Of a stretch of 64,000 nucleotides of DNA, positions 12,171-25,905 are shown in pieces. Numbering within the stretch: the stretch's first letter is position 1; each line of letters starts with the position of its first letter. Source of the stretch: Stomorhina lunata (lineage: Eukaryota; Arthropoda; Insecta; Diptera; Rhiniidae). The stretch is taken from positions 90,579,998 through 90,643,997 of the forward strand of contig OW121743.1 of NCBI GenBank assembly GCA_933228675.1. The letters are read 5' to 3'. A program made the position numbers and the translations under genes. Under the pieces are notes generated by a model that worked only from the letters and a program-made list of their open reading frames with translations, was not told the DNA's origin and made no database searches.

Positions 12171-14100
12171 AATAGAACATTGTTTTGACAACATTAAAAC
12201 TAGTCTCTACTAGTATTAGAAATCTTCAATTTAGTTATCTTTGAAAAAAGCTTGTATATTATATTTGCGCAAATGTACGCAAATGAGCTTTAATTTTTTT
12301 TTTACTTGTGGTAATCAAATATTAGACAAATTAAGAAAGTCGTCTTCGGAAATACGTATTGATTTTTGATTGGACTTTTTACAAATTTCTTGAATTAAAA
12401 GTAGTAAAAATTTAAGGTAAAGCTTATATGAAAAAGAAGAAATTTATAAAATTTTGCACAAATATATGCATCATATCACATAATTTATCAAATAAAGTTT
12501 TCTTAATATAATGTTAAAAATTTAAAGACGTACTCTTTAGAGTTAAATTTAAAATATTCAGTGAAGTTCCATGTTCATAGGTTAAAAGTCCTTATTTTAC
12601 CAAAAAATTATTTTATAGTGTCATTAAATTTGTCTGGCTTGTCTATGACTTGTTTGTCTTAGCCTGGTAACATCAATCATAAACCTTTTTTTTAAGTTTG
12701 CTTACAATATGCACAACATGCAAAGAGATACATTCAAGGAGTATTTTTAATAAATTCTATTGAATAACTATTATTTATAATAAGTACCCGTAGAATCATT
12801 ATTGTGGTAGTTATTATTTTAAATAATATAATAAAAATTTCCCAAGAATAATATGTGCGTATCAATCATTTACAAGAAGAGCAACATAACTCGAAATTCT
12901 TAACTTAAATCTCTTTATTTTTGCAAATTCAATCAAAACTAAAAATAAATTCATATTTAAAATATTTATTTTCATTTTTTTGTGAGTTATGTCATTTTTC
13001 ATACAAATGACATAAATAGTTAATATGTTTAAATTCTCATTAAAAAAACCCACCTGAATAAAAAATCCTTCATTTCTTCTTTAGACTTAGGGTATAAAAC
13101 GATTTTCAAATTAATCTATTTCATAATAACTCAAAGACATTGTGAATCAATTAAAGCCGAATTATTGATTGTTTTTGATAAAATACACTTTCAGATCATT
13201 ATATTAATTAACCAACTTTTTTTTTTCAATATCATAACATAAATCATAAAAATCTATACAAAATTTATTATTATTTGTTATAAATGACACATTTATCTTC
13301 ACATGATTAACTACACTCAATTTAAAACAAATCAAGCAAATGACCACAATATCAATTATTCTCTGAATTATTTCCTCTTGTCTAAGAAAATTATAAATGA
13401 TTTCACTTTAATCATATTACAGTCTCGAATGTGAGAAAAAAAAAATCACTCAAGTGTTGAAGTGACAAGAAATCCTTAGAAAAAACAACCACATTTAACA
13501 AATGTTTCTTAGTTACTGAAAACACAAAAAAAAAAACAAAATAAAATAAAAGAAAAACATAATGGATTTAAGTTAATATTTGTTATTATATTGAATTTCC
13601 TTTTGCCTTTATTGGAAATATTATATTATTGACAAACGTACAATTTCTAGGAACTAGTATTAGCAGTTAAAAGTTTCTAAACTCATTTCCTTTTATACAA
13701 ACCTCGAAGTTATCTTAATCGATTTCCGCTTTCCCCATTCCTTTTGCAAATGGTGCTAAGGTTTTTTTTTTCACTTTTGTTATAAATAATTTATAGTTAT
13801 TATATGTACAAGTATGTCTGTCTGTGTTGAAATCATAAACACTTGCACAAACCTGTATGGATTTATTTGTTTTGGCGTTGACAAGCGTATTTTCTAGGGT
13901 TATTTACCGCAAAATACAAATATCCCAACCCTGATTTTTAAAAAATTCCCATACCCTGGCACTTTAATAACCAAAGGAAAAGAATAGCAAGGGTTTTGGT
14001 TTAAAGACCTTCTAATAAGACCAGTTTTTTTCTTTAAATGAATTTCGACTTGACGATCTTAGAAATAAGTATTGAAGCCATTTTTTCACAATCAAAGAAA
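12171..14100. other. A+T-rich unique DNA between satellites
   Basis: No gene, RNA or mobile element could be recognised. The 63-codon minus-strand frame at 12862-13053 is A+T-rich with no motif. At about 13900-13990 the sequence is slightly less A+T-rich, but it has no coding signal. Confidence 0.6.
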
Positions 14101-16275
14101 AAGTTTGTAAAATTTCTATAAAAATAAGAAATTTTTTAAAAAAATTCTCATAAGAATAAGAAATTTTTGAAAAATTTTTTATAAGATTAAGAAATGTTTG
14201 AAAAATTTCCTATTAAAATAAAAAATTTTCGAAAAAGTCCATAAAAAAAACAATTCTTATCAAAATAAAAAAGTTTGTGAAAAATTTTCTATATTAATAA
14301 GAAATTTAAAAAAAAAATTTCTATGAAAATAGGAAATTTTTGAAAAATAGTTTATAAATAAATATAAGAAATATTTGAAAAATTTTCTGCATAAATAATA
14401 ATATTTGGAAAATTTTTCAACAAAAATAAGACAATTTTGAAAATTTTTCTATAAAAATAAAAAAATTTTGAAAAATTTCTTATAAAAATAAGAAATTTTT
14501 GATAAAGTTCCCATAAAAATTGGAAATTTAAAAAAAAAATCCCATTAAAACAAAAAAAATTTTGAAAATTTTTCTAAAAAATTCAGAAATTTTTGAAAAA
14601 CTTTGTTTAAAAGTTAAAAATTTTTGAAAAATTTCCTATAAAAATAAGAAATTTTTCAAAATTTTCACATAAAAATAAAAAATTTTTAAAAAATTTCCTA
14701 TAAAAATAAAAAAAAACTAAAAATTTTTCTATAAAAATAAGAAAATTATAAAAAAAGTTTCTACAAAGATAGGAAATTTTTTAAAAATCTCCTATAAAAA
14801 TAAGAAATTTTTAAGCAATTTCCTATAAACTAAGAAGTTTTTAAAAAATTTCAAATAACAACAAAAAATTTTTCAAAAATTTCCTATAAAAACTATAAAT
14901 TTTTTAAAAATTTCCTATAAAATAAAGAAATTTATTAAAAATTCCGTATAAGAATTATAAATGTTTAAAAAATTTCCAATTAAAATAAGAAATTTTTGGA
15001 AAATTTCCTATAAAAATAGGAAATTTTTGAAAAATTTCCTATAAAAATAGGAAATTTTTAAAAAATTTCCTGTAAAAATAGGAAATTTTTGAAAAATTTC
15101 TAATAAAAATAGGAAATTTTTTAAAAATTTCCTATAAAAATAGGAAATTTTTGAAAAATTTCCTTTAAAAATAGGAAATTTTTGAAAAATTTCCTTTAAA
15201 AACAGGAAATTTTTGAAAAATTTCCTATAAAAATAGGAAATTTTTGAAAAATTTCCTGTATAAATAGGAAATTTTTGAAAAATTTCCTATAAAAATAGGA
15301 AATTTTTGAAAAATTTCCTATAAAAATAGGAAATTTTTGAAAAATTTCCTTTAAAAATAGGAAATTTTTGAAAAATTTCCTATAAAAATAGGAAATTTTT
15401 GAAAAATTTCCTATAAAAATAGGAAATTTTTGAAAAATTTCCTATAAATATAGGAAATTTTTGAAAAATTTCCTATAAAAATAGGAAATTTTTGAAAAAT
15501 TTCCTATAAAAATAGGAAATTTTTGAAAATTTTCCTATAAAAATAGGAAATTTTTGAAAAATTTCCTATAAAAATAGGAAATTTTTGAAAAATTTCCTAT
15601 AAAAATAGGAAATTTTTGAAAAATTTCCTATAAAAATAGGAAAATTTTGAAAAATTTTCCTATAAAAATAGGAAATTTTTGAAAAATTTCCTATAAAAAT
15701 AGGAAATTTTTGAAAAATTTCCTATAAAAATAGGAAATTTTTGAAAAATTTCCTATAAAAATAGGAAATTTTTGAAACATTTCCTATAAAAATAGGAAAT
15801 TTTTGAAAAATTTCCTATAAAAATAGGAAATTTTTGAAAAATTTCCTATAAAAATAGAAAATTTTTGAAAAATTTCCTATAAAAATACGAAATTTTTGAA
15901 AAATTTCCTATAAAAATAGGAAATTTTTGAAAATTTTCCTATAAAAATAGAAAATTTTTTAAAAATTTCCTATAAAAATTGAAAATTTTTCAAAAATTTC
16001 CTATAAAAAAAAATTTTTTTTGAAATTATCTATAAAAATAAGATGTTTTTGAAAATTTCCTTTGAAACTAAGAAATTTTTTAAAAATTTCCTATATAAAA
16101 AGGAAATTTTTGAAAAATTTCCTGTACAAATAAAAAATTTTTGAAAAAAATTTCCCTTAAAAATTAGAAATTTTCGAAAAATTTCCTAAAGAAATTAGAA
16201 TTTTTAGAAAAGATTTCATACAGAAACAAGATATTTTTGAAAAATCTCCTAAAAAATTAATAAAAATTTTAATAA
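14101..16275 (+). repeat. 31-bp satellite array sat-3, block A1
   Basis: About 70 units of 31 bp. Each is built from two dyads, ATTTTTGAAAAAT and TTCCTATAAAAATAGGAA. Units from about 14990 to 15950 are nearly identical, while both flanks are strongly diverged. This block is dominated by the ATAGG variant, in which the second dyad is a perfect 7-bp stem with a 4-nt loop. No gene. Confidence 0.95.
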
Positions 16276-17332
16276 TTTTTTGAGTGAGAAAAGCGTCAAG
16301 GTTATCAAGACAAAAGGTAGTAAAGAGCCGTAAGAAGATTGTTTGGTTTTTAATTAAGATTATTTATTATTTCCTATATTTAGTAATAAATTAAGGTATA
16401 AAATTTAAGAAAACTTTACCAATATCTGAAAGTTTTACTGCCCTAAGTATAGAGGTACTAGAGTTTATCAAAAGCACAGCTGCTCTAGTTTTCACAATTT
16501 AAATTAGTTAATGTTTTCTTGTGAAAACCATATTGCAAATTTCTATTATTTGATAACAGTGAGGGAAATAGTGTTGATAAAAGGGGTTTATAATAACCAG
16601 AATCAAACAAATATTAAACACCTGTTTGTTTTTAAAATACAATAAAACTCAACAAAAAAAAAAATATCAAGACTTTTGGAATTTTGTGAAAAATAACTAA
16701 AAGGAAAAGAAATGACAAATTTAATTTTTCTTTATAGTTCGACTTATGCGATTTTTTACGCAATTTGGGCAGATTTAAACCGAAACCAAAATTTTCCATT
16801 ACCTGCTAAAGGGCCAGCTGTATGCGATTATAAGCTTTGATTTTATATGCAATTTAATATTTTTCGAAAAAATTTTGTTTTTATTCTAGTTAAAAAATTT
16901 TCAAAACTGTAATCATAAACCTTTCCTCTTAAACAACAAATAAATTTTGCTGTTATTTTTTCATACATATTTAACAAATATCATTATAAATACATTTATG
17001 TAAGAGCAGTAAAATAATTCCGAAGTTCATGTTCATAGTTCAACCGAAATCAAAAAGCAATATTTTATTAGTAACTATTGTTATTTTGCACTACAATTCC
17101 AGTTGTATGTCGAGAATAATAAAATAAAAAAGAACTGAAAATAGTTAATGACATTTTAAACATCCAAACATGCAATCAATGGAAAGTTTTATGAACAAAA
17201 ATGAATAAAGGTTTTACCACATAACATATATATGATATCCTGTAATATCAGAAATAAAAAGAAAACTATTATACTTGAATAATAGAGATTCTATAGAACA
17301 ACGTTATAATCTTAAAATGCAATTTTTTTTTA
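16276..17332. other. Unique spacer between sat-3 blocks A1 and A2
   Basis: A+T-rich sequence with ordinary stop density. No gene, RNA gene or repeat was recognised. Confidence 0.6.
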
Positions 17333-19620
17333 CATTTCCCATAAAAATTTTGAAAAATTTCTAATAAAAGAAAGAAATTTTTGAAAAATTTGATATAAAA
17401 AAAAGAAATTTTTAAAAAAATTTCAATAAGAAATAAGAATATAAGAAAATAAGAAATTTTTGAAAAATTTCCTATAAAATAAGAAATTTTTGAAAAATTT
17501 CTTATAAAATAAAAAATTTTTGAAAAATTTCCTATAAAAATAACAAATTTTTGAAAATTTTTATAAAATAGGAAATGTTTGAAAAATTTTGTATAAAAAT
17601 AGGAAATTTTTGAAAATTTCCTATCAAAATAAGAAATTTTTGAAAAATTTCATATCATATTAGGAAATTTTTGAAAAATTCCCTATAAAAATAGGAAATT
17701 TTTGAAAAATTTCCTAAAAATATAGGAAATTTTTAAAAAATTTCCTAAAAAAATAGGAAGTTTTTTAAAAATTTTCCTAAAAATAAACTAGGAAATTTTT
17801 GAAAATTTTCCTATCAAAATAAGAAACTTTTGAAAAATTTCATATCAAATTAGGAAATTTTTGAAAAATTCCCTATAAAAATAGGAAATTTTTGATAAAT
17901 TTCCTAAAAAAATAGGAAATTTTTAAAAAATTTCCTATAAAAATAGGAAATTAAAAAAAATCCTACAAAAATAGGACATTTAAAAATTATCCTACAAAAA
18001 TAGGAAATTTTTAAAAAATTTAGTATAAAAAAAGGAAACTTTTGGAAAATTTCCTATGAAAAGGAAATTTTTAAAAATTTCCCATAAAAGTCATATAAAA
18101 ATAAGAAATTTTTTAAAAATTTCCTAAAAAAAAAGAAGTTTTTGAAAATTTTCATATAAAAATAAGGAATTCTTGAAAAATTTCCTATAAAAATAAGAAA
18201 TTTTTGAAGAATTTCCCATAAAAATAAGAAATTTTTAAAAAGTTTGCTTTAAAAATAAGAAATTTTTGAAAAATTTCCTATAAAAATAAGAAATTTTTGA
18301 AAAATTTCCTATAAAAATAAGAAATTTTTGAAAAATTTCCTATAAAAATAAGAAACATTTCCTATAAAAATAAGAAACTTTTGAAAAAATAAATATAAGA
18401 AATTTCGTATAAAAATAAGAAATTTCGTATAAAAATAAGAAACTTTTAAAAAATTTCTTACAAAATTAAGAAATTCTTTAAAAATTTCCTAAAAAAAAGA
18501 AATTTTTGAAAAATTTCCTATAAAAATAGGAAAAAAACATTTTGAAAAATTTCATATAAAAAAAAAATTTTTGAAAAATTTCCTATAAAAATAAGAAATT
18601 TTGCAAAAATTTCTTATAAAAATAAGAAAATTTTGAAAAATTTTCTATAATAATAAGAAAATTTTGAAAAATTTCCTATCAAAATAAGAAAATTTTGAAA
18701 AATTTCCTTTAAAAATTATAAATTTTTAAAAAATTTCCTATAAAAATAAGAAAATTTTGAAAATTTTCATATAAAATAAGAAATTTTTGAAAAATTTCCT
18801 AAAAAATTAAAAAAAATTGAAAAATTTCCTTTTAAAATTAAAAAATTTGTTGAAAAATTTACTATAAAAATAAGAAATTTTTGGAAAATTTTATATAAAA
18901 ATAAGAAATTTTTGAAAAATTGTATATAAAAATATGAAATTTTTGAAAAATTTCCTATAAAAATAGGAAATTTTTGAAAAATTTCCTATAAAAATAAGAA
19001 ATTTTTGAAAAATTTCCTATAAAAATAAGAAATTTTTGAAAAATTTCCTATAAAAATAAGAAATTTTTTAAAAATTTCCTATAAAAATAAGAAATTTTTG
19101 AAAAAATTCCTATAAAAATAAGAAATTTTTTAAAAAATTCCTACAAAAACAAGAAATTTTTCAAAAATTTCCTATCAAAATAAGAAAATTTTGAAAAATT
19201 TTTTATGCAAATAAGAAATTTTTTAAATATTCTCTATAAAAGTAAAAAAGTTTTAATTTCCTATAAAAACAAGAAATTTTTCAAAAATTTCCTATCAAAA
19301 TAAGAAAATTTTGAAAAATTTTTTATGCAAATAAGAAATTTTTTAAAAATTCTCTATAAAAGTAAAAAAGTTTTAAAAAACTTCATTTAGAAATAAGAAA
19401 TTTTTTTAAAATTTCCTATAAAAGTAAGAAATTTCTTATAAAAACAAGAAAATTTTTAAAAATGTCCTACATAAATAAGAAATTTTTTAAAAATTTCCTA
19501 TAAAAATAAAAAAAAAAAAAATAAAAATAGAAAATTTTTGAAAATTTTTTTATAAAAATAAGATTTTTTTATAAATTTCTTATAAAATAAGAAATTTTGG
19601 AAAAAGTTCCTATAATAATA
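17333..19620 (+). repeat. 31-bp satellite array sat-3, block A2
   Basis: Same unit and orientation as block A1, but dominated by the ATAAG variant, which weakens the second dyad by one mismatch. It contains longer internal duplications. One segment of exactly 120 bp is repeated (19141 and 19261), and one of about 190 bp is repeated (near 17621 and 17811). Confidence 0.95.
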
Positions 19621-21321
19621 CATCATATTAAATTGGGAAATTTTTCTTTTAAAATGGGTTATAATTTAACAATTTCGTAATCAGATTTGTCTTAGTATTA
19701 AGTACCTATTAACTTTTTTTTAATATTTGCTTAGTCTTTCTTAGCAATTTTACAAAACAGGTCATATTATTTATTTTATACAAATAAAAATTTCTCTAAA
19801 CCCTTAAATTGAAAAATCTTCTACTTATATAAACTCATTTCATAAGCCACATTTTATTGTGGAACATGCTGGCAGTTGCTGGTTGGTGGTACTTGCCATC
19901 AACACCAAGTGGGCAAACATCAGCTAAACCACATATTTTTATTTCAGTTGAAAAATAGAAAAATAAATATATATATTAGAAAAAAATGTTCTATTTGAGT
20001 CGAGAGCTAAACATAGATACAAGTGAATAAAATGAAAAGCAAGGAAAAAAACTAAAAAAAATATTGCAAAAAAAAAGGTTGATTTAGAAAATTAACCCTT
20101 TTTAGATATTTTTACATTACATTTTTAATGATGTTTTTAAATTTCTATATTGAAAATACTTTAATTAATTTATGTAGAAAAATGCTTTGAAATTAAAGAT
20201 CTGGTTTTATTGTTATTGAGTTTTAATGATCTAAAATGGGTTAAATGTGGATATATAAAACTAGAGGAAAGATGTTAAGCTAAACTATAACCCAACATTA
20301 TTTTTCATGTCGTTAGATAGACACACACAAATAAAGCTTGAGAGCAGCAACAAAAATTTTGACAAATTCAAATTGCTATTTGCTAAAAAAAGACAGAGCT
20401 TCCCAAAGTTTAAAAAGACAACACTTTTCAAGTTTCTATAATAAACTGTAATACTCACAGAAATTTTTGGAACTGTTATAAATGAAAAACTGTCAATTTT
20501 GTTTCATTTTAAAAGCCACGGATTTATAGACATACTAATGTCTTACAAATGTTTGGGTACCTCTGCTTCTGGAGTATATTACATAAAGCCTTATGGCTGC
20601 CGAACAACTTGAGAAAAAAATTCCAACAAAAAACTTAACTAAAGGGAAATAAAATATATTTTTATTAAATAACAAAATTTGTTTTTTCAGCAAAACACTT
20701 TTCTCTACCGGATCTTGTAAGTAGGAAGTTTATGAAAAATTTTATAAAATTTAGTTTTCTCAAACTACTTTAGTTAATATTTATATCTATCCGTCCATCT
20801 CTCCGGCCTTCTTTTGGACCACCCGTCCTTCCCTACCATCTATAGTCACTTAAATGAACAAACATTTTTCCTTTTCTCCATTTTTCCTCGAATATAATTA
20901 TTTTTTATTTTCGAAGAAACCAAATTTACATACATCATGTTTTTTCATGCTGATTCTTGTTTTAAGACGTTAGAATGTTTTTTATTATTTAAATGGAGGT
21001 TTTTTGCCATGTCTTTGGTTTTTTTGTTGGCTTTCACAAGAAAAGGAAGTAAGTAAAAAAAAGTTTTTTGAATAAAAAATATATAACGATAAAACTAGAG
21101 GAAAACATGATTTGCCAAAAAAACAGAAATTGGCGAAAATAAAAAATGGCAAAGTTTTGTTTTTTGTCTTAAGGAATAAGTGCTTGTTTTCTACTTTCTT
21201 AAATGTTCTTTCTTTTATTAAAATTTTTTGTTTTGTTTTTTGTTAAAAATTTAAGTTTTTACTGCCAATACTTGAGAATAAAGGCATAAGTTGAATTTTT
21301 ATGTTATGTAAGTTATGGTCG
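19621..21321. other. Unique spacer between sat-3 blocks A2 and A3
   Basis: A+T-rich with many poly-T tracts near the right side. The stretch 19855-19930 is less A+T-rich but shows no open frame or motif. No gene is supported. Confidence 0.6.
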
Positions 21322-23322
21322 CGAAATTTTGCAACAAAAATAAGAAATTTTTAAAAAAATGTCTAAAAAATATGAAATTTTTGAAAATTTTTCTAAAAAA
21401 TAAAAAAATTTTGAAAAATTTTCTATAAAAATAAAAAATATTTGAAAAATTTTCTATAAAAATAAGAAATTCTTGAAAAATTTTTAATAAAAATAAGAAT
21501 TTTTTAAAAAATTTCCTATCAAAATAAGAAATTTGTTAAAAATTTCCTATAAAAATAAGAAATTTTTTAAAAAATTCCTATAAAAATAAGAAATTTTTTA
21601 AAAAATTCCTATACAAAATTTATAAAAAAAAATTTCGTATAAAAATAAGAAATTTTTTAAAAATTTCTTATAAAAATTCGAAATTTTTGGAATTTTTTTT
21701 ATAAAAATAAAAAATTTTTGAAAAATTTCCTATAAAAATCAGAATTTTTTTTTGAAAAATTGTATATGAAAATTAGAATTTTTTTTTCGAAAAATTTTCT
21801 ATAAAAATAAGAAATTTTTTAAAATTTTCCAAAAAGAAATTTAAAAAAAATTCCTATAAATTTTTGAAAAATTTCCTAAAAACTTTTTTCTATAAACTTT
21901 TGAAAAACTTCCTATAAAAACAAGAAATTTTTGAAAAATTTCCTATAAAAATAAGAAATTTTTGAAAAATTTCCTATAAAAATAAGAAATTTTTTAAAAA
22001 ATTTCCTATAAAAATAAGAATTTTTTGGAAAATTTCCTGTAAAAACAAGAAATTTTTGAAAATTTTTTTACAAAAATATGAAATTTTCAAAAATTTCTTA
22101 TAAAAATAAAAAATTTTTAAAAAATTTTCTTTGAAAATAAGAAAGTTTTAAAAAATTTTTATATAAAAATGAGAAATTTTTGAAAAGTTGCCTATAAAAA
22201 TAAGAAATTTTTGAAAAGTTGCCTATAAAAATAAGAAATTTTTGAAAAATTTCCTATAAAAATAAAAAATTTTTGAAAAATTTCCTATAAAAATAAGAAA
22301 TTTTTGAAAATTTCTTATAAAAATAAGAAATTTTTGAAAAATTTCCTATAAAAATAAGAAATTTTGGAAAAAGTTTCCTATAAAAATAAGAAATTTTTGA
22401 AAAATTTCCTATAAAAATAGGAAATTTTTGAAAATTTCTTATAAAAATAAGAAATTTTTGAAAAAATTCCTATAAAAATAAGAAATTTTTGAAAAATTTC
22501 CTATAAAAATAAGAAATTTTTGAAAAATTTCCTATAAAAATAAGAAATTTTTGAAAAATTTCGTACAAAAATAAGAAATTTTTTAAATATTTCTTATAAA
22601 AATGAGAAATTTTTGAAAAACTTCCTATAAAAATATGAAATTTATCAAAAATGTATGGCAAAAAATGTGAAGTTTTTAAAAAAATTCCTATAAAAATAAG
22701 AAAGTTTTGAAAGATTTTCTATAATGATAAGAAATTTTTGAAAAATTTTCCATAGAAATAAAAAATTTTCAGCAAAATTTCATATAAAAAAATTTGTTTT
22801 AAAAACAAGACATCTTTGACAAATTTCCTATAAAACTAGGAAAGTAAGAAATTTTTTAAAAATTTGCTATAAATATAAGAAATTTTTACAAATTTCCTAT
22901 ACAAATAAAAAATCTTTGAAAAGTTTTCTATAGAAATAAGAAATTTTTTGAAATATTATTTAAAAAATTGGAAATTTTTTAAAAATTAAATAATACATTT
23001 TTGAAAAATTACTTGCAAAAATAAGAAAATTTTGAAAAATTTTCTATAAAAATAAAAAGTTTTTGGAAAAATTCCAATAAAAATAAGACATTTTTGAAAA
23101 ATTTTCTATCAAAATAATTTTTTTTTTATTTTTCTATAAAAATAAGAAATTTTTTGTTAATTTCCTTTAAAAATAAGAATTTTTTAAAAAATTTCCAACA
23201 AAAATAAGAAATTTTGGAAAAATTTTCTATAAAAATAAGAAACTTTTGTAAAATGTCCAATAGAATTGAGAAATTTTTGAAAAATTTCCAATAAAAATAA
23301 GAAATTTCGTATAAATTTTTTA
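21322..23322 (+). repeat. 31-bp satellite array sat-3, block A3
   Basis: Same orientation as A1 and A2 and mainly the ATAAG variant, with good conservation from about 22180 to 22570 and decay towards the ends. The minus-strand frames at 22470-22661 and 23126-23329 read the repeat (31 bp is not divisible by 3, so the peptide has a 31-residue period) and are artefacts. Confidence 0.95.
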
Positions 23323-23523
23323 CCATCACTATTAATATTTGTTAGTTCCATTAAACAAAATTTTCTTTTTCTAACACCTGGTCACAAGGTTGGAAATTTA
23401 AATAAGAAAAAGTTTTTAATTTAAAACATTTTGCAAATTGAATTTTCCCTAGTTTCAACTCAAATGAATTTGTATGTTTAGCATGATAAATTTTAATTTT
23501 CATATATTTCCTGAAATAAATAA

Positions 23524-23554
<31 letters not shown>

Positions 23555-25897
23555 GAAGCAAAAATGTTACCTTCATTTCATATATAGTCAACCTTATCTC
23601 CTTTCAACCATCTCTTATTTTAAAGTTAGAAATTAGGAAATCAAACAAATTTAAATTATTTTATTTCAAAATATTTAACATTGTGCAATATTTGAAGAAA
23701 ATTAAAGAAACTAAATAAATTTCGATATTTAGGAATCTTAAGCATTTTTCTAAAAAATTATAAAAAGATGATATGTTTTAGTTAATAAACACGACAACTT
23801 CTAAGCATAACATATCATATTCAGCCTGGGTTCGAAGCCCAGTCACGGCAATATCAATTTCCGTAGTTATTAATTTCTGTTAGAATTGTTAATTACACAG
23901 AATCTTCTAGCCACAATGAGACTATAGCTATAACACGCCGTCGATTTAAAAGAAAGAAAATTTTGTATAGAATAAAAAGCATTGTTTTATTGTAAATAAA
24001 AAGACACGTTATAAAAATAGACACGACATCCAGTTAGAGTGAAGAATAATACAATGATTTATCTTTCCTTTTCAACACCTTTCTACTCTCTACTATCTCC
24101 TTTCCAAAGAAGGTAGCCCAATTTGTATATGTATAGTATACATATCGCACTTGATCAACAAGAGGGTATTAACTCAAAATTTTAAAATTTTCAGTAGAGT
24201 CAAAAAACTATTTTATTTTACTACTACTTTCATATAAAGAAGAGGCGTAAAACTGTAGTTTTTTAGCGAAATTATATTGAAAATGATGTCAGATTTTTAC
24301 AATGGGTAGATAAGACCACTATACATCAATTTCTTCTAAAAAGCGATATATGAATTGGGTGTATACATTGTATACACTTAATACAATTTCATAGTCAGAA
24401 AATTCCTTAAGATACTCAGAAACATACTGATTGATTAAACAGAACATCATTCAATACGTCAACTCAACATAACTTATCATCTTATTTGTATACTCTAAAG
24501 TATTATATAAGACCAAACGTTTAACAAAACATATAATACCCTCTCAAGTATAAAACCCTCTCAAGTATAAAACCTCTACTTTAAAAAAATATCCAGCTTT
24601 CAAATGACAAAGTAGTTTTAGTTACCAAAAAGCTATTAATCTTTGTTAAATACGAAATATCTCTTGGGTTTTAAATTAAGAGGAAACCAATATAATCTAG
24701 TTATCTTGCCTTCCAAATAAAATGACGTCTTTTCTCCAATATCTTCTTTTTTGGTAAAATAATCATATTTATATAATTATAAAAAAAATCTATAGCCATA
24801 ACCATTTGACACCCAAAATGAAACGAATATTTATGTTTATTTTTAAAATTGGCTAAAATGTTAACGCACATACACTCATACATAAGCAAATAAATAAATA
24901 ACAGCTACTACAATAACAACAACAGAATGGAGGAAGAAAAAGCCAATAACAGCAAAGACTACAGCTACACATTCAGCCAACGCATTCCACAAAAAGTAAA
25001 ACAACAAAATAACCTTGAAATTTTTTGAAAATTTTTAAAATTGTGTCTTTTTATTGATCAGCGGCAACAACAGCGGAAAGCCAACAGATACCAAACAGTG
25101 AAAAAAAAACAGAAAAAATTGGAAAAAACTCAGCTTTTTGCCACACTGAACATGATAAACAAAAACCCAATGTGAATCTGTAAGTCTGTCCTTTCAACTG
25201 TGTCTGTGTGTCAGATTTCTCTGTAGCTGTAGCTGGATCTGTGTTTGTGTTTAACTAGAAGCTCTACGTGTTTATTTATAATTTAAATATAAAAATTCGC
25301 TTCGTTGATTTTAAAACCACCAGTCATTTATTGAATGAACGACTGAATGAAATTTATGTTTTAATTGTACAAAAAAAAAAAAAAAATACACACAAGCACA
25401 TACATATGCACACAGAGATATGCTATTTAGCAATTTTAAACCATTACCCCTAAATGTAAAAAAAAATAACCTACTGACAAAAACCAATATTAAAATATTA
25501 CATTTTTGCACTAAAGTTTACAATTCAGAGCTGTAGGAATTAGGAAGGTTCATTTTTGGGGGTTTCTGTGAAAAACTTTAATTGAACCTAACCTCGTCAT
25601 TGACCAAAATGACCTGTAAACTTTAGCTTGTAGATGTTTTTGTACATAAATAAATATTAATATTTGTTTTAATTGAAATGGCCAAAAACTGAAATCAAAA
25701 AAATTAGTAAATAACAGCTAATTTATTATAAATTTTATTAGGTCTTTTTTCATGGTTAAAGATTTAGTAGATTTGTGGATGCAATAAAATTGCACTTAAT
25801 TATTTGGATCATATTGAAGTTTTTGAATTTTACAAAAAGACTTAATTTGTAATTTTGTATATTTAAGAGCATAAGAGTTTATAAAATTGAAAAATGT
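23323..25897. other. Unique DNA with short repeats
   Basis: It holds a TA run (23530-23552), a B-box-like sequence (23830) and direct and inverted TAATACCCTCT motifs (about 24158, 24537 and 24552). At 24890-25110 there is a CAA-rich stretch of the sort seen in fly 5' UTRs. Open frames at 24701, 25268 and 25311 are short, and two overlap on opposite strands; none has a motif. No gene is supported. Confidence 0.55.
23826..23850 (+). other. tRNA T-arm-like sequence, possible SINE relic
   Basis: CTGGGTTCGAAGCCCAG forms a perfect 5-bp stem with a 7-nt TTCGAAG loop and contains a consensus B box (GGTTCGAAGCC). No matching A box, anticodon arm or acceptor stem was found upstream. It is therefore probably a truncated tRNA-derived element rather than a tRNA gene. 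Confidence 0.4.
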
Positions 25898-25905
25898 CTT
25901 CTTCG
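25898..25905. repeat. 8-bp target duplication of hAT-like element, left copy
   Basis: CTTCTTCG is repeated exactly at 26674-26681. An 8-bp TSD is characteristic of hAT transposition. Confidence 0.85.

Noticed and set aside
14101..23322. Regular spaced repeats as a CRISPR array
   Set aside because: Units are contiguous 31-bp satellite repeats without unique spacers, in a eukaryotic setting.
24158..24562. TIR element bounded by AGAGGGTATTA and TAATACCCTCT
   Set aside because: The inverted match is only 11 bp, the right motif is followed by direct repeats of itself, and no TSD was found.
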